A stretch of 64,000 nucleotides of DNA from assembly GCF_037203765.1 (NCBI RefSeq), contig NZ_JBBCAS010000004.1:248001-312000 (forward strand), read 5' to 3'. The notes under the pieces are model-generated. The model was not told the origin of the DNA, ran no database searches, and worked only from the letters and a program-made list of their open reading frames with translations. The stretch is from Sediminicola sp037203765. GTDB taxonomy: Bacteria; Bacteroidota; Bacteroidia; Flavobacteriales; Flavobacteriaceae. The position numbers and the translations under genes are program-made. The first letter of the stretch is position 1; every line of letters starts with the position of its first letter. Positions 26,761-36,032 of the stretch are shown here, one piece after another.

Positions 26761-27318
26761 CTACTCCACGGCAATATTGAATGTAGCGGCAAGATCTGTT
26801 TCTCCACCGGCATCTGCCAAGGAACCATCATTTGGTTTCTTGGGTTCGTGGCGTAGGGTAAAGGTAAGGGTACCGGAACTTACGGCTCCTGCCGTTAATG
26901 TAAATTCCGTTCCCAAGGGGTTGCCGTTTCCATCAAAGTTTTCGTACGCAGTGCTTACGTCCAGTCCACTACCAACGGTATAAAAAAACTGGTGCTCCGC
27001 GCTTTCGCCCTCTACCTCTTCGGTAATATTCTCTGCTGGGGTTACCGTTTCGTTCAATACGGACAAGCTGCCGTTGTATTGCGTACCGGCCGCTAGATTT
27101 CCAGAAACCGTTACTTCCGGCGCATTGGGACCGTCCCCATCCAGATCACGGGTCTGTAAGGTTATGGCCGTACCGCCTCCAACCGGGGAAAGGGTTACCG
27201 TAAGGGTGGTGATCACTTCTTCTTCATTAACGGCTATTGGCGTATCGTCACCATTTGAGCAGCCTGTAAACAAAATACCGGCCAAAAATAGGGCGCTTAA
27301 AATTGTCTTCTTTTTCAT
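26761..27318 (-). CDS. Lipoprotein linked to a TonB receptor
   Basis: A 185-residue lipoprotein (lipobox FTGC, Cys20; SNGDD after it would favour outer-membrane sorting). The mature part is beta-rich with repeated Thr/Gly (TVTLSPVGGGTAITLQTRDLD) and ends NDGSLADAGGETDLAATFNIAVE. I do not recognise a named family. It lies 16 nt downstream of the TonB receptor, so it is probably a surface partner of that receptor. Confidence 0.82.
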   Translation of the reverse strand: MKKKTILSALFLAGILFTGCSNGDDTPIAVNEEEVITTLTVTLSPVGGGTAITLQTRDLDGDGPNAPEVTVSGNLAAGTQYNGSLSVLNETVTPAENITEEVEGESAEHQFFYTVGSGLDVSTAYENFDGNGNPLGTEFTLTAGAVSSGTLTFTLRHEPKKPNDGSLADAGGETDLAATFNIAVE

Positions 27319-27334
27319 TGTTGTGGTTTTAATA

Positions 27335-29734
27335 TTAATAATTGTATTTAAGATTTAATAAAAAGTTTCTTCCCAAATCGTCCGCGTAATAGCGCAGGCG
27401 GTTCAGGTAGTTCCGGTATGAGGTATCCAATAGGTTGGTTACGGTAAATCCAAGGGTAAGCTTGGATCTTTGGTCCATATATAGATCTATACTGGAACTA
27501 AAATTGAGCAAATGGTAAGCCTCTGGTGGGGTACTCACATCTACAGTTTCCATGGTTTCTGTTTCTGGTACAAAAACCTCAAAATTGTTGTCCGGAAATT
27601 CGTTCTGGCCAAACATATAATCGCTCTGCAGGGACAATTTCAAATTGCGGACATTGGGGTTTTGGTATACCACCCCATTTTGGATGTTCACGGGAGGCAT
27701 ATTGATCAGTGCCTCGTTCCGGGTGCGGTCATAGCCCTTGACCATGGAAAACTGGTGGTTGAAACGGAAATGCTCGGCAAAGGCCAAAGAGGCATCCACA
27801 TCTACCCCCAACAATTGTGCATTGGTCTGGCGGTATTCCCACACCTGAAAATTGCCCCTTACCGTCTGTTGTATTTCCTTAGGTTCTATTACCATAAAAT
27901 CGGTTATGGTATTGATATAGGGGTTCACTGAAAATCCAAAAACGGTGTTCTCCCGCTGGAAGGTCAGGGACAGCTTATGGGATACTTCCGGACCAAAGCG
28001 CAGATCACCCAACTCTATTCGGGAGGCAGAATGGTGCAGCCCTTCACTAAAAAGTTCAGAGGGATTGGGTGCGCGTGAGGCCAAGGAATAATTGAAAAAC
28101 AGGTTGTACTGTTCGTTAAAGGAATATGTGGCCCCGGCCGTGGCAGAGGTATTGTAAAAATCCAATTTTGGATTGGTGAGGATCTGGTTGCCCACCTCCT
28201 CCACCACGATCTCGGGAAACAGTTCATCATAGTTCCGCGCTTCCCAAAAGGAGGTCCGGTAAAATTTGAACACATCCATATAGTTGTAGTCAAAACGCAG
28301 CCCGGCCTCTACCACCAGGTGCTCCCCAAACCGGTAATCTGTAATGGCATAGACCCCAAGATCGTATTTGTCATAATCTGGTATCAAACGTCTTACCCCG
28401 GTATTGGGATCCGCAAAGTTGTTCTGGTAGCGGGCCATGGCCCCCACCTTTAGGGTTCCGGCATCAAACAGGTCCCGGTCCAGATCGAGCATCAGGGTAT
28501 GGGTATCCAGTTCCAGATCCAGGGAAGCATTATCCGCATCTTCCCCCCTACGGATATCGTATTCCTGACGGTTGTTCCGTTGAAAATCATATTGAAGGCT
28601 AATTTTACCCACGCCCTCGAAACGTCGGAACACTTTTAATCGGGCCAAATGGTGGGTCACCTCCTGCCTGGGGTTTCCTATGTCATAGGTAAAATCCCTG
28701 ATGATGAGCGGCCGGTCGCTATTGATTGCCCGGACCTGGTCTTGGGCACCCCCCAGATGGGAGGCCCGTAAGATGCCGATATCGTTTTTAAAGAAGGAAT
28801 AGTAGCCTTCCACACCGTATTCCAATTCGTTGAGTCCAAAGCGCAGGGAGGCGTTCCGCTCAAAAATTCCCGTATTGCTAAGTACGTAATCTGGGGCCTC
28901 AAAATCGCCAAAACGCTTTACCGTACCCTGAAGGGTTCCGTACCAACCACTCTTGTAGCTTTTGGTGACCTGGGAGGTTACCGATGAGCCCCTGCCATTG
29001 GATGAGGCGCTCATAATCGTCTTGCCGAACAAGGTATCCTTGCGGGCCACTTTGGCGGCCTCGGCAACAATAACACCCCCAACGGCATCGCCACCGTACC
29101 GCAGGGCCCCGGCCCCTTTGATCAGGGTAAGGTTGCTTGCAGAATTGACATCAATGTTGGGTCCGTGCTCCGCACCCCACTCCTGATCTTCCATACGCAC
29201 CCCGTTGTTGACAATGATAATACGGCTGCTGTGCAAGCCGTTGACCATGGGTTTTACCACGGTATTGCCCGTATTCAGGGAAGAGACCCCGCTAATACTG
29301 TTCAGGGCATCGCCCAGGGTACCACTGCTGAAATCTTCCAACTGCGCATTGGAAATCTTATTCTCAAAAAGGGTCTTGGTCTGGTTCCTGTAGGCCTCCC
29401 CTTCCAGTACAACCTCATTGAGCTCCTCCAAATGGTGTTCCAGCAGAAAATTGTTGGTGGTATTGCCATCTACCCTTACGGTAAATCCCTTGGACAGGCA
29501 ATAGGGGTGCGACACCTGAATGGCGTAGGTACCCTTGCAGAGTCCGGTAAAGGTGTACTTACCATCCAGATCGGAGAGTACCGCTTGTTCCGTTCCGGCA
29601 AGGATCAGAGTGGCACCCGGTAAAAGGGAACCATCATGCAGGTCCTTTACAGATCCTGATAGGGTATAATTGCAATCTTGTGATAAGGAGATACTGCTAC
29701 ATAATAGCAGTACAAATAGAGCGTAATAGCGCAT
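27335..29734 (-). CDS. TonB-dependent outer-membrane receptor (possible zinc or other metal uptake)
   Basis: A 799-residue receptor: signal peptide MRYYALFVLLLCSSISLSQ, carboxypeptidase-regulatory domain (about 22-100, LSGSVKDLHDGSLLPGATLIL), plug (about 110-225, with IKGAGALRYGGDAVGGVIVAEA) and barrel ending RNFLLNLKYNY. The layout, including the plug sequence WGAEHGPNID, resembles ZnuD-like receptors. In keeping with metals, the gene just upstream encodes a His/Cys-rich small protein and the one downstream a lipoprotein. Specificity for zinc is an inference. Confidence 0.88.
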   Translation of the reverse strand: MRYYALFVLLLCSSISLSQDCNYTLSGSVKDLHDGSLLPGATLILAGTEQAVLSDLDGKYTFTGLCKGTYAIQVSHPYCLSKGFTVRVDGNTTNNFLLEHHLEELNEVVLEGEAYRNQTKTLFENKISNAQLEDFSSGTLGDALNSISGVSSLNTGNTVVKPMVNGLHSSRIIIVNNGVRMEDQEWGAEHGPNIDVNSASNLTLIKGAGALRYGGDAVGGVIVAEAAKVARKDTLFGKTIMSASSNGRGSSVTSQVTKSYKSGWYGTLQGTVKRFGDFEAPDYVLSNTGIFERNASLRFGLNELEYGVEGYYSFFKNDIGILRASHLGGAQDQVRAINSDRPLIIRDFTYDIGNPRQEVTHHLARLKVFRRFEGVGKISLQYDFQRNNRQEYDIRRGEDADNASLDLELDTHTLMLDLDRDLFDAGTLKVGAMARYQNNFADPNTGVRRLIPDYDKYDLGVYAITDYRFGEHLVVEAGLRFDYNYMDVFKFYRTSFWEARNYDELFPEIVVEEVGNQILTNPKLDFYNTSATAGATYSFNEQYNLFFNYSLASRAPNPSELFSEGLHHSASRIELGDLRFGPEVSHKLSLTFQRENTVFGFSVNPYINTITDFMVIEPKEIQQTVRGNFQVWEYRQTNAQLLGVDVDASLAFAEHFRFNHQFSMVKGYDRTRNEALINMPPVNIQNGVVYQNPNVRNLKLSLQSDYMFGQNEFPDNNFEVFVPETETMETVDVSTPPEAYHLLNFSSSIDLYMDQRSKLTLGFTVTNLLDTSYRNYLNRLRYYADDLGRNFLLNLKYNY

Positions 29735-29778
29735 AGTACTTCTTGAATTAAAATATTGGAACCGGGTGGTGTGGTCTT

Positions 29779-30111
29779 TTAACCTAGTAGGTATGGCGGT
29801 GCCCGTAATTGGGTATTGGTATGTTTAAAAGAACTGAATAAAGGGGATGAAAATTGACATGCCTCCTTTTTCAGGACGGTGGGCAGCAACAGCTCGGTGT
29901 TGTTGGTCACACTGTAATGGTAAGTGGATTGGTGAAAGTGACAAATTTGGCAATCTGTGGCCTGCTCATGTACATGAGCCACCTGCTCTTTGCAAACCTG
30001 ATGTTCGTGACCTTGAAAAACATGAGATAATTGAATAGCATTGGGCAGCATTAAAGCTGTAAGCAGCAATAATGCCGTAAAAACACGTACAAATTGTTTT
30101 TCAATTCCCAT
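29779..30111 (-). CDS. His/Cys-rich small membrane or exported protein
   Basis: A 110-residue protein. It has an N-terminal hydrophobic segment (about 8-27, VRVFTALLLLTALMLPNAI) and then a dense His/Cys region (LSHVFQGHEHQVCKEQVAHVHEQ, DCQICHFHQSTYHY) that should bind a soft metal such as zinc or copper. It precedes a TonB receptor (44-nt gap) and a lipoprotein on the same strand. A 15-nt palindrome lies upstream. No family name is known to me. Confidence 0.78.
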   Translation of the reverse strand: MGIEKQFVRVFTALLLLTALMLPNAIQLSHVFQGHEHQVCKEQVAHVHEQATDCQICHFHQSTYHYSVTNNTELLLPTVLKKEACQFSSPLFSSFKHTNTQLRAPPYLLG

Positions 30112-30518
30112 GGGGGCGTTTTGCTTTCGCTATTCCTAACGTTGGAAGCCCGAAGATATAAAACAATTTTGAAAATTGAAATTTTTGTTGAACCATCATA
30201 GGGCAATACGGGGGTTAGAGGACAGTTTCTAGCGTAGCAGGTTCAACAGAATGTGCTGATCAGTGTATTCATTACTGAAATAAATGAGGTTTAGCCCAAT
30301 ATATCTTAAAGCTCTATACATGAAATGTGGTTGAATTGCCCCTTACCTAATGGCATGACAAATACGCTCCCCCAATCCTATAAAATCCCAAACGAGTCAA
30401 AGATCAAACCAACATTGTCAACCCACCTAAAATCATCTTCATAATTTTATGCGTGTAACCAATGTTACTGCACAACTGTTTATGAATTGGTATTTTTAAT
30501 ACTTCAAAAACAAAGACG
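30112..30518. other. Divergent intergenic region
   Basis: About 400 nt between the divergent His-rich protein gene and the dioxygenase-rhodanese gene. Apart from the palindrome at 30164-30178 I see no gene or repeat. It should contain both promoters. Confidence 0.6.
30164..30178. promoter_or_regulatory. Palindrome upstream of the metal-uptake-type operon, possible repressor site
   Basis: CAATTTTGAAAATTG is a perfect 7-1-7 palindrome, 53 nt upstream of the start of the His-rich protein gene. Its size and AT content would suit a Fur/Zur-family operator, but the match to a consensus is not shown. Confidence 0.3.
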
Positions 30519-31853
30519 ATGATGAAAATTGAACAATTTGAATATAAACCTTTGGCCCACTATTCCTATATCCTTATCAGTGATGGGGAAATGGCCATTA
30601 TTGATCCAGAGCGTAATCCTATGCATTATTACGCTTATGCCAAGGCCAATAATGCCACTATAAAAGCGGTCTTTGAAACACACCCCCATGCAGATTTTGT
30701 AAGTTCCCACTTGCAGATCCATGAGGAAACGGGTGCCACGATCTACAACAGTGAAAAGTTGGGAGCAGATTATCCCCACCAACCCTTTGATGAGGGCAAC
30801 AGCATTAAAATTGGCAAAGCCACCTTGGGCGCCATCAATACCCCTGGCCATTCCCCGGACAGTATTACCATCGTGGCGAAAGAAGGGGACCAAACCGTGC
30901 TCTTTACGGGCGACACCCTCTTTATTGGTGATGTAGGTCGCCCTGATCTACGTGAAAAAGCTGGGAAGATGCAGGCCAAACGCCAGGTGCTTGCCGAAGC
31001 CATGTACCAGACCATTCAGGAAAAGTTTACCCATCTGCCCGATGATGCCATCGTATACCCCGCACACGGTGCCGGCTCCCTCTGTGGCAAGAGCATGAGC
31101 GATGCCAATAGCAGCACCTTGGGCAACGAACGTATGGGGAATTGGGCGTTTAAAAAACAGACCAAAGAGGAATTTGTAGACCACCTGCTCGACAGCCAGC
31201 CCTTTATCCCTTCCTATTTTGGATACAATGTGGATATCAACAAGACGGGGGCAGCAACCCTTCGCAAAGCCTTGGCCGCTGTGCCCTTTAAAATGGGTGC
31301 CACCGCCAAAGGAGTGATCGTTGATGTACGGTCGGAATCAGACTTTAAAAAAGGGCATCTCCAAGGCAGTATCAACATTCAGGCGACTTCAGAGGATTCC
31401 AAGTTCGAAACCTGGTTGGGGGCCATCGTACAACCCGAGGAGAAATTCAGTTTGGTCATCGATAAGCCCGAGGATCTGGAACCCATGTTGGAGCGGGTAG
31501 CCAAAATTGGATATGAAAGGCAATTGCAGACCGTACTGACACTTGCCAAGGAAAGTTTGCTAAAAATGAAGCCCTTGGATCTTCAGGATTTCAAGCAGCA
31601 TCCCGATAAGTATACCATCGTAGATATCCGTAACCAGAGTGAGATCAACGAGGGCAAGTTTTTTGAACAGGCCTTGGAGCATCCGCTCAACGAACTCAGG
31701 GAAACGGCCAATAAAATCCCTACGGACAAACCGGTGGTGGTCCATTGTGCCGGCGGGTACCGTAGTGCTGCCGGGAGTAGTATTCTGGAATCCGAATTGG
31801 ATGGGGTTACGGTTTTTGATTTGAGCGAGGATGTGAATGAATTTAAAAAATAA
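30519..31853 (+). CDS. Persulfide dioxygenase-like metallo-beta-lactamase fused to two rhodanese domains
   Basis: A 444-residue protein. Residues 1-235 are an ETHE1/glyoxalase-II-like domain with THPHADFVSSH, GHSPDS, FTGDTLFIGDVGRPDL and YPAHGAGSLCG. A first rhodanese domain (about 260-355) lacks a catalytic cysteine: the expected position reads LVIDKPEDLE. The second (about 360-444) is complete, with Cys410 in VVVHCAGGYRSAAG. Such fusions oxidise glutathione or protein persulfides and move sulfane sulfur. It is alone on its transcript. It is notable that a relic of a sulfide-oxidising enzyme lies at 20007. Confidence 0.93.
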   Translation: MMKIEQFEYKPLAHYSYILISDGEMAIIDPERNPMHYYAYAKANNATIKAVFETHPHADFVSSHLQIHEETGATIYNSEKLGADYPHQPFDEGNSIKIGKATLGAINTPGHSPDSITIVAKEGDQTVLFTGDTLFIGDVGRPDLREKAGKMQAKRQVLAEAMYQTIQEKFTHLPDDAIVYPAHGAGSLCGKSMSDANSSTLGNERMGNWAFKKQTKEEFVDHLLDSQPFIPSYFGYNVDINKTGAATLRKALAAVPFKMGATAKGVIVDVRSESDFKKGHLQGSINIQATSEDSKFETWLGAIVQPEEKFSLVIDKPEDLEPMLERVAKIGYERQLQTVLTLAKESLLKMKPLDLQDFKQHPDKYTIVDIRNQSEINEGKFFEQALEHPLNELRETANKIPTDKPVVVHCAGGYRSAAGSSILESELDGVTVFDLSEDVNEFKK

Positions 31854-31870
31854 GTAGGGCGAGCATCAGG

Positions 31871-32160
31871 CAGATTGCTTCACTGCGTTCGCAATGACGG
31901 TCGCCAAGGGTCATTGCGAGCGGAACGAAGTGGAGCGCGGCAATCTCATCAATGGAACCAAGAAGGGACAGATTGCTTCACTGCGTTCGCAATGACAGTC
32001 GCCAAGGGTCATTGCGAGCGGAACGAAGTGGAGCGCGGCAATCTCATGAAAGGGACACCAATGGGACAGATTGCTTCGGCCAAAACGCCTCGCAATGACA
32101 GCCAGGGAAAAACAGATTGCTTCACTGCGTTCGCAATGACGGTGGGAAAAAGGACCGTGC
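31871..32160. repeat. Palindromic repeat cluster 1 (left of the GIY-YIG gene)
   Basis: Several complete and partial copies of an imperfect palindrome of about 90 bp. Each copy starts GTCATTGCGAGCGGAACGAA, passes through GCGGCAATCTCAT, has a variable centre, then CAGATTGCTTC, and ends CTCGCAATGAC or TTCGCAATGAC. Outer ends are complementary, as are GCAATCT and AGATTGC. No protein is encoded; frames that read through it (for example ones giving CERSEA or RRFGRSNL) are by-products. Confidence 0.92.
32008..32143. repeat. Left 136-bp direct repeat flanking the GIY-YIG gene
   Basis: This copy and the one at 32471-32606 have the same length and orientation and differ at about five positions by my reading. 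Each consists of one full palindromic unit plus one half unit. Confidence 0.9.
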
Positions 32161-32177
32161 AATAAATAAAAAGTGAA

Positions 32178-32462
32178 ATGAAAGAAGGCTTTGTATACAT
32201 ACTCACCAATAAAAACAACACAACTCTTTACGTTGGGGTTACTTCCAATTTAATAATGCGCGTACAAGAACACAAAGAGAAAAAGGATAAAAATTCGTTT
32301 ACGGCCAGATACAATCTAAATAAATTGGTGTATTACAAAACGTTTCAAAACATAGGTGATGCCATTGCCAGGGAGAAACAATTAAAAAGTGGCAACAGGG
32401 CCAACAAAATAGATTTGATAGAACGTGAGAATCCAGAGTGGAAGGATTTAATTGAGGGGTAA
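32178..32462 (+). CDS. Small GIY-YIG endonuclease
   Basis: A 94-residue, single-domain protein. The GIY-YIG core appears as FVYILTN...LYVGVTSNL (Tyr7, Tyr18, Gly20), with catalytic Arg28 in IMRVQEHK and metal-binding Glu66 in AIAREKQLK; the C-terminal NPEWKDL is typical of the short UvrC/URI-like family. These proteins are predicted DNA nickases or nucleases of unknown role. The gene sits exactly between two 136-bp near-identical direct repeats, which is unlikely to be chance and suggests a link with repeat movement. Confidence 0.93.
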   Translation: MKEGFVYILTNKNNTTLYVGVTSNLIMRVQEHKEKKDKNSFTARYNLNKLVYYKTFQNIGDAIAREKQLKSGNRANKIDLIERENPEWKDLIEG

Positions 32463-32470
32463 TGCTAACT

Positions 32471-32606
32471 GTCATTGCGAGCGGAACGAAGTGGAGCGCG
32501 GCAATCTCATGAAAGGGACACCAATGGGACAGATTGCTTCGGCTAAAACGCCTCGCAATGACGGCGGGGAAAAAACAGATTGCTTCACTGCGTTCGCAAT
32601 GACGGT
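32471..32606. repeat. Right 136-bp direct repeat flanking the GIY-YIG gene
   Basis: Near-identical to 32008-32143. It begins 8 nt after the GIY-YIG stop codon. A further half unit (TTGCAATGACGG) follows to about 32629. Confidence 0.9.
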
Positions 32607-32771
32607 AACGGACAGGCCTTGCAATGACGGTTCGAATGTGCCTAAAAACACATATATTTTTGAGAACGCTATCAATTTTAAAATTATAAGTTTAAGTTAG
32701 CCCCTTGAAAAAATTGATCATAATGGTGAGGATGGCCAATACATCCCATTTTTCACAGTAAACCATAAGAT

Positions 32772-33167
32772 TTGAGACCTGTTGTATTGATAATTGATGA
32801 TGATCTGGTATCCCAATATTCCACAAGATATGTGGTATCACAATGTGCGCCAGATGCACTGATCTACGTGAGCGATAGTGCAGAGGAAGCCCTTATTCAA
32901 TTGTCCCAGCTCCAATCGGCCAGAAAAGCTTTACCGGACATCATTTTCCTCGACCTAATTATGCCGGGCATGGGAGGTTGGGAATTTATCAAAAGATTTC
33001 AAAAAGTCCCGGGTCTCAACAAAGAAACTAGAATCTATGTATTATCCGCTTTTACCAGCGTTAAGGACAGGGATACGGCAAAAAACAATTCGGTCATCGC
33101 TGGTTTTTTTGACAAGCCGATAACCAGGAACATTGTCAAGTCCATCTTTACCTCCCGTACACCTTAA
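32772..33167 (+). CDS. Stand-alone receiver-domain response regulator
   Basis: A 131-residue receiver: acidic residues in LIIDDDLVS (Asp9-11), phosphoacceptor Asp61 in IIFLDLIMPGMGGWEF, Ser92 in VLSAF and Lys115 in FFDKPI. It has no output domain. The likely start is TTG 32772: an in-frame stop lies two codons upstream and no ATG lies near the N-terminus. No kinase gene is adjacent, so its partner is unknown. Similar to the receiver at 16945. Confidence 0.85.
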   Translation: MRPVVLIIDDDLVSQYSTRYVVSQCAPDALIYVSDSAEEALIQLSQLQSARKALPDIIFLDLIMPGMGGWEFIKRFQKVPGLNKETRIYVLSAFTSVKDRDTAKNNSVIAGFFDKPITRNIVKSIFTSRTP

Positions 33168-33271
33168 TCCCAGTCCTGTATTTATAAATCTTGACTATCC
33201 TATTATTATTTATTACCTGTAATTTTTTAAGATAGCACCACCTTATTGCAACTTGCATATTTTATATAACT

Positions 33272-33305
33272 AAAAAAACCCCAAGGGCAAGGCTCCTGGG
33301 GTGTT
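33272..33305 (-). terminator. Terminator of the 33353-33571 gene
   Basis: ACCCCA(A)GG / CC-TGGGGT stem with one bulged base, followed on the minus strand by T7. It lies about 50 nt past the stop codon of the small gene. Confidence 0.65.
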
Positions 33306-33352
33306 GGTATGAGGTCCAAACTATGTTAAGATGATCGTAGTGGAATTTTCTG

Positions 33353-33571
33353 CTACAGTGCCTCGGCTTTAGGTTCTTTGGGAGCCTTTAGATTGATATC
33401 CAAAAGATTGACATCCTCATTGGACACAAAATTATAATACCCAAAAAATTCGAAGCCGTGTTTCTTCAATACCTTCATCAGGTCGTTCACCAATAGTTCA
33501 CGTTCTGTATGGGTAATTGGCTTATCGTTCCTCTTGTAATAGAAACCGTTTACTTTTAGATTTTTCTCCAT
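33353..33571 (-). CDS. Small conserved cytosolic protein of unknown function
   Basis: A 72-residue protein starting MEKNLKVNGFYYKRNDKPIT. The frame stays open for 40 codons upstream, but that part has no coding character and contains stem-like sequence, so ATG 33571 is preferred. The middle is helical (ERELLVNDLMKVLKKHGFEFF), and the end is Lys/Pro/Ala-rich (APKEPKAEAL). No motif is recognised. Confidence 0.6.
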   Translation of the reverse strand: MEKNLKVNGFYYKRNDKPITHTERELLVNDLMKVLKKHGFEFFGYYNFVSNEDVNLLDINLKAPKEPKAEAL

Positions 33572-33878
33572 GTTAGATTTGGGGTTTGCATGTTTATTAT
33601 CAAGCCCCTTTCGGGCGCTTAACAGGTTAAGTTTAGTCGGACAATAACTCTTTGGGAAGCTCTTGCGCCGTTGCCAATTGAAAACGTCCAATTCTGGCCC
33701 ATATTGTACATATACCTAGTATTTCAACGAAAAATACGCACTCGTTTTATCTCCAAATTTCTAAAAACCTGGGAGTCAATTGACAAGAGTCCAAAAAGTT
33801 AATTTGAAAAAATTACACCCCCCAACATGTTTGCGTTCTCTCGATATCACAAGACCGTTCCGATTCAAAAACCATATC

Positions 33879-35801
33879 TTATTTCAAATGCTTTTCCAAA
33901 AATTCTACCACTCGTACGTAGGCAGTAATGCGATTGTCCATCTTACGAATACCATGTCCCTCGTCCGGGAACCTAAGGTATACAACCTCGCCTCCATTAT
34001 CCCTAATCCCCTTCACGAAACGGTCCGACTCTGTAATCGGATCCCGTGGGTCATTGGCACCATGGAGTACCATTACGGGATCTTTTACCTGATCTATATA
34101 AGTCATGGGAGAGATAGACTCAAAGAATTTTCGGTCTTCCGGATCATCAATATCCCCGTATTCCAACCGATCACTGGCCTTTAGGGCAGGAGATGCGCCT
34201 TCCAGTGCGGTGATCCAGTTGGACACACCAACAAAGGCGACACCACAACTGAAGACTTCAGGTAAACGAGTCATGGCCGCCATGGTCAGATAACCACCGT
34301 AAGAGCCACCCATAACGGCCACTTTATCCTTATTGACAAGCCCTTTTTCGGATAGGTAATTTACCGCGTCTTCAAGATCGTAAAGTTCACTTTCCCTTTT
34401 ACGCTTATCATTCTCACGGGCATATGTTTTCCCATAACCCGTGGATCCCCGGAAATTTAGATCGAATACGGCAAATCCCTGGGCTGTCAAATATTGGGTA
34501 ACCGCACTAAAAGTGGGCCTGGCCTGTGCGGTAGGACCTCCATGGACCAGCAGTACCAAAGGAGTATCTTTGTTCATTAACTCTACCGGATATAAAAGCC
34601 CGTGTACGGTGAGTCCGTCCCGTGCTTGGAAACTATGAGCCACGGGCTGTACCATCCTTTCAAGATCCAAACCGGCATTGTTGGAACGGGTCACACGGTT
34701 TACCTCCTTACTTCCAACAGTCCCTGCCCAAAGATCTCCGGGCAATTTGGGACCAAAAACATTGGCCAATAGGGTTTCACCATGCTTCGCTCTTTTTAGG
34801 TTGAACACTCCAGCGGGCCAGTCAGGGGGCGTAATTTCCGATCTATTATCGAGATCCAAAATATGATGCTTGCTAAATCCGCCATCATTGGCTACCCAGT
34901 GCAGTATATTTTTCTTATCATCATACAGTATCTGTTCAATATCAAAATCTTTTTGGAGTATATATTCCAATTTAGCGGTTTCAAGATCATAACGGGCCAC
35001 ACCCAAATACTCCGAATCCTTATTGGTTCGCAGAAAAAAGGAACTACCGTCCAGTTTCCATTCTATATCAGAAAACTGTGACCTGTCCCCTTCACTGCTG
35101 ATGGGGATCAATTTAGCATCTGCAATATTCAACAGGAAGAGATTATTGGCGTCTTCGGCAATACTTTCCATAATTACAACTTGGTTGCCATCGGGTGAAA
35201 AGGAAATGGGATAATATCCCATGCTCCCCTCATATATTTTTTTGTCCGTATTGGTACTGATATCAAACACGTGAATATCGTAATCGGTTCCATTCCGCTC
35301 TGTAGTCGCATATACAAATTGGGAACCGTCTTTATTGAAATCCCCAAACTCACGGAAGGCGTCAGAAGGTGCCAATAATTCTTTTTCGTATAATCCATCA
35401 GCGGACACCAGGTAATAGCCCATACGTTCATTCCCCTCCTTGTCCGTGGCATATAGAACTTCATTGTGATCTGGACGCCATTGGTGAAAAGTGACCGAGT
35501 TTCCATAAGTGATTTGAAGTGGGGCGGACAGCCGTACGGTTTCAGTGACCCAAATCTGGGGCTCCCCAGATAAATCGGTTCGATAGGCCACATGCACTCC
35601 ATCAGGGGAAAGTGAGGGGGCATAAGCATCCTGCACATTAAGGAATCGTACAATATCCGGTTCTTCGGCCCCCGCCAATGCGACCCTATTGGGTACTGCT
35701 ACCGGAATGTCCGCGTCAAAGTTGTCTTTTTTTTGTTCCTGTTGTTTGTCCCCGCAAGCCATCAGTAACAGCAACGGCAGAAAATAGTGTGATAGTTTCA
35801 T
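33879..35801 (-). CDS. Lipoprotein S9-family prolyl oligopeptidase
   Basis: A 640-residue serine peptidase. A lipoprotein signal peptide (lipobox LMAC, Cys16) is followed by a beta-propeller (about 40-370; blades such as APSLSPDGVHVAYRTD and PISFSPDGNQVVIME). The C-terminal alpha/beta hydrolase domain (about 395-640) has the nucleophile in VMGGSYGGYLTMAA, the aspartate in VLHGANDPRDP and the histidine in FPDEGHGI. It cleaves short peptides and is probably anchored to a membrane, facing outwards. It is divergent from the lipoprotein amidohydrolase gene. Confidence 0.95.
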   Translation of the reverse strand: MKLSHYFLPLLLLMACGDKQQEQKKDNFDADIPVAVPNRVALAGAEEPDIVRFLNVQDAYAPSLSPDGVHVAYRTDLSGEPQIWVTETVRLSAPLQITYGNSVTFHQWRPDHNEVLYATDKEGNERMGYYLVSADGLYEKELLAPSDAFREFGDFNKDGSQFVYATTERNGTDYDIHVFDISTNTDKKIYEGSMGYYPISFSPDGNQVVIMESIAEDANNLFLLNIADAKLIPISSEGDRSQFSDIEWKLDGSSFFLRTNKDSEYLGVARYDLETAKLEYILQKDFDIEQILYDDKKNILHWVANDGGFSKHHILDLDNRSEITPPDWPAGVFNLKRAKHGETLLANVFGPKLPGDLWAGTVGSKEVNRVTRSNNAGLDLERMVQPVAHSFQARDGLTVHGLLYPVELMNKDTPLVLLVHGGPTAQARPTFSAVTQYLTAQGFAVFDLNFRGSTGYGKTYARENDKRKRESELYDLEDAVNYLSEKGLVNKDKVAVMGGSYGGYLTMAAMTRLPEVFSCGVAFVGVSNWITALEGASPALKASDRLEYGDIDDPEDRKFFESISPMTYIDQVKDPVMVLHGANDPRDPITESDRFVKGIRDNGGEVVYLRFPDEGHGIRKMDNRITAYVRVVEFLEKHLK

Positions 35802-36032
35802 ACAGTTATCATTTAAAAAGGTAATGATTTATTTTGGCCCATGAGTGGGCTTTCGGAGGTGGAGAAAAGATACTAAATTATTTTCTTTTAAAGCACGTAT
35901 TCACTCCAAAAACATCACGTTTCGGATCCTTTTATACTTGAAAATCAGCCACATATCGAAAATTTACATATCTTTAAGACCCTATCCGTTCCGGATAGCA
36001 TTCCGTTCCCCCTTAACTTTAAAAACCAGCCT

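Noticed and set aside
31875..32165. Open frames through the palindromic repeats (also at 31911-32221, 32452-32700, 50615-51155, 52818-53477)
   Set aside because: The predicted peptides (HCERSEAI, RRFGRSNL, HCVRNDG and similar) are just translations of the repeat unit and recur in several frames.
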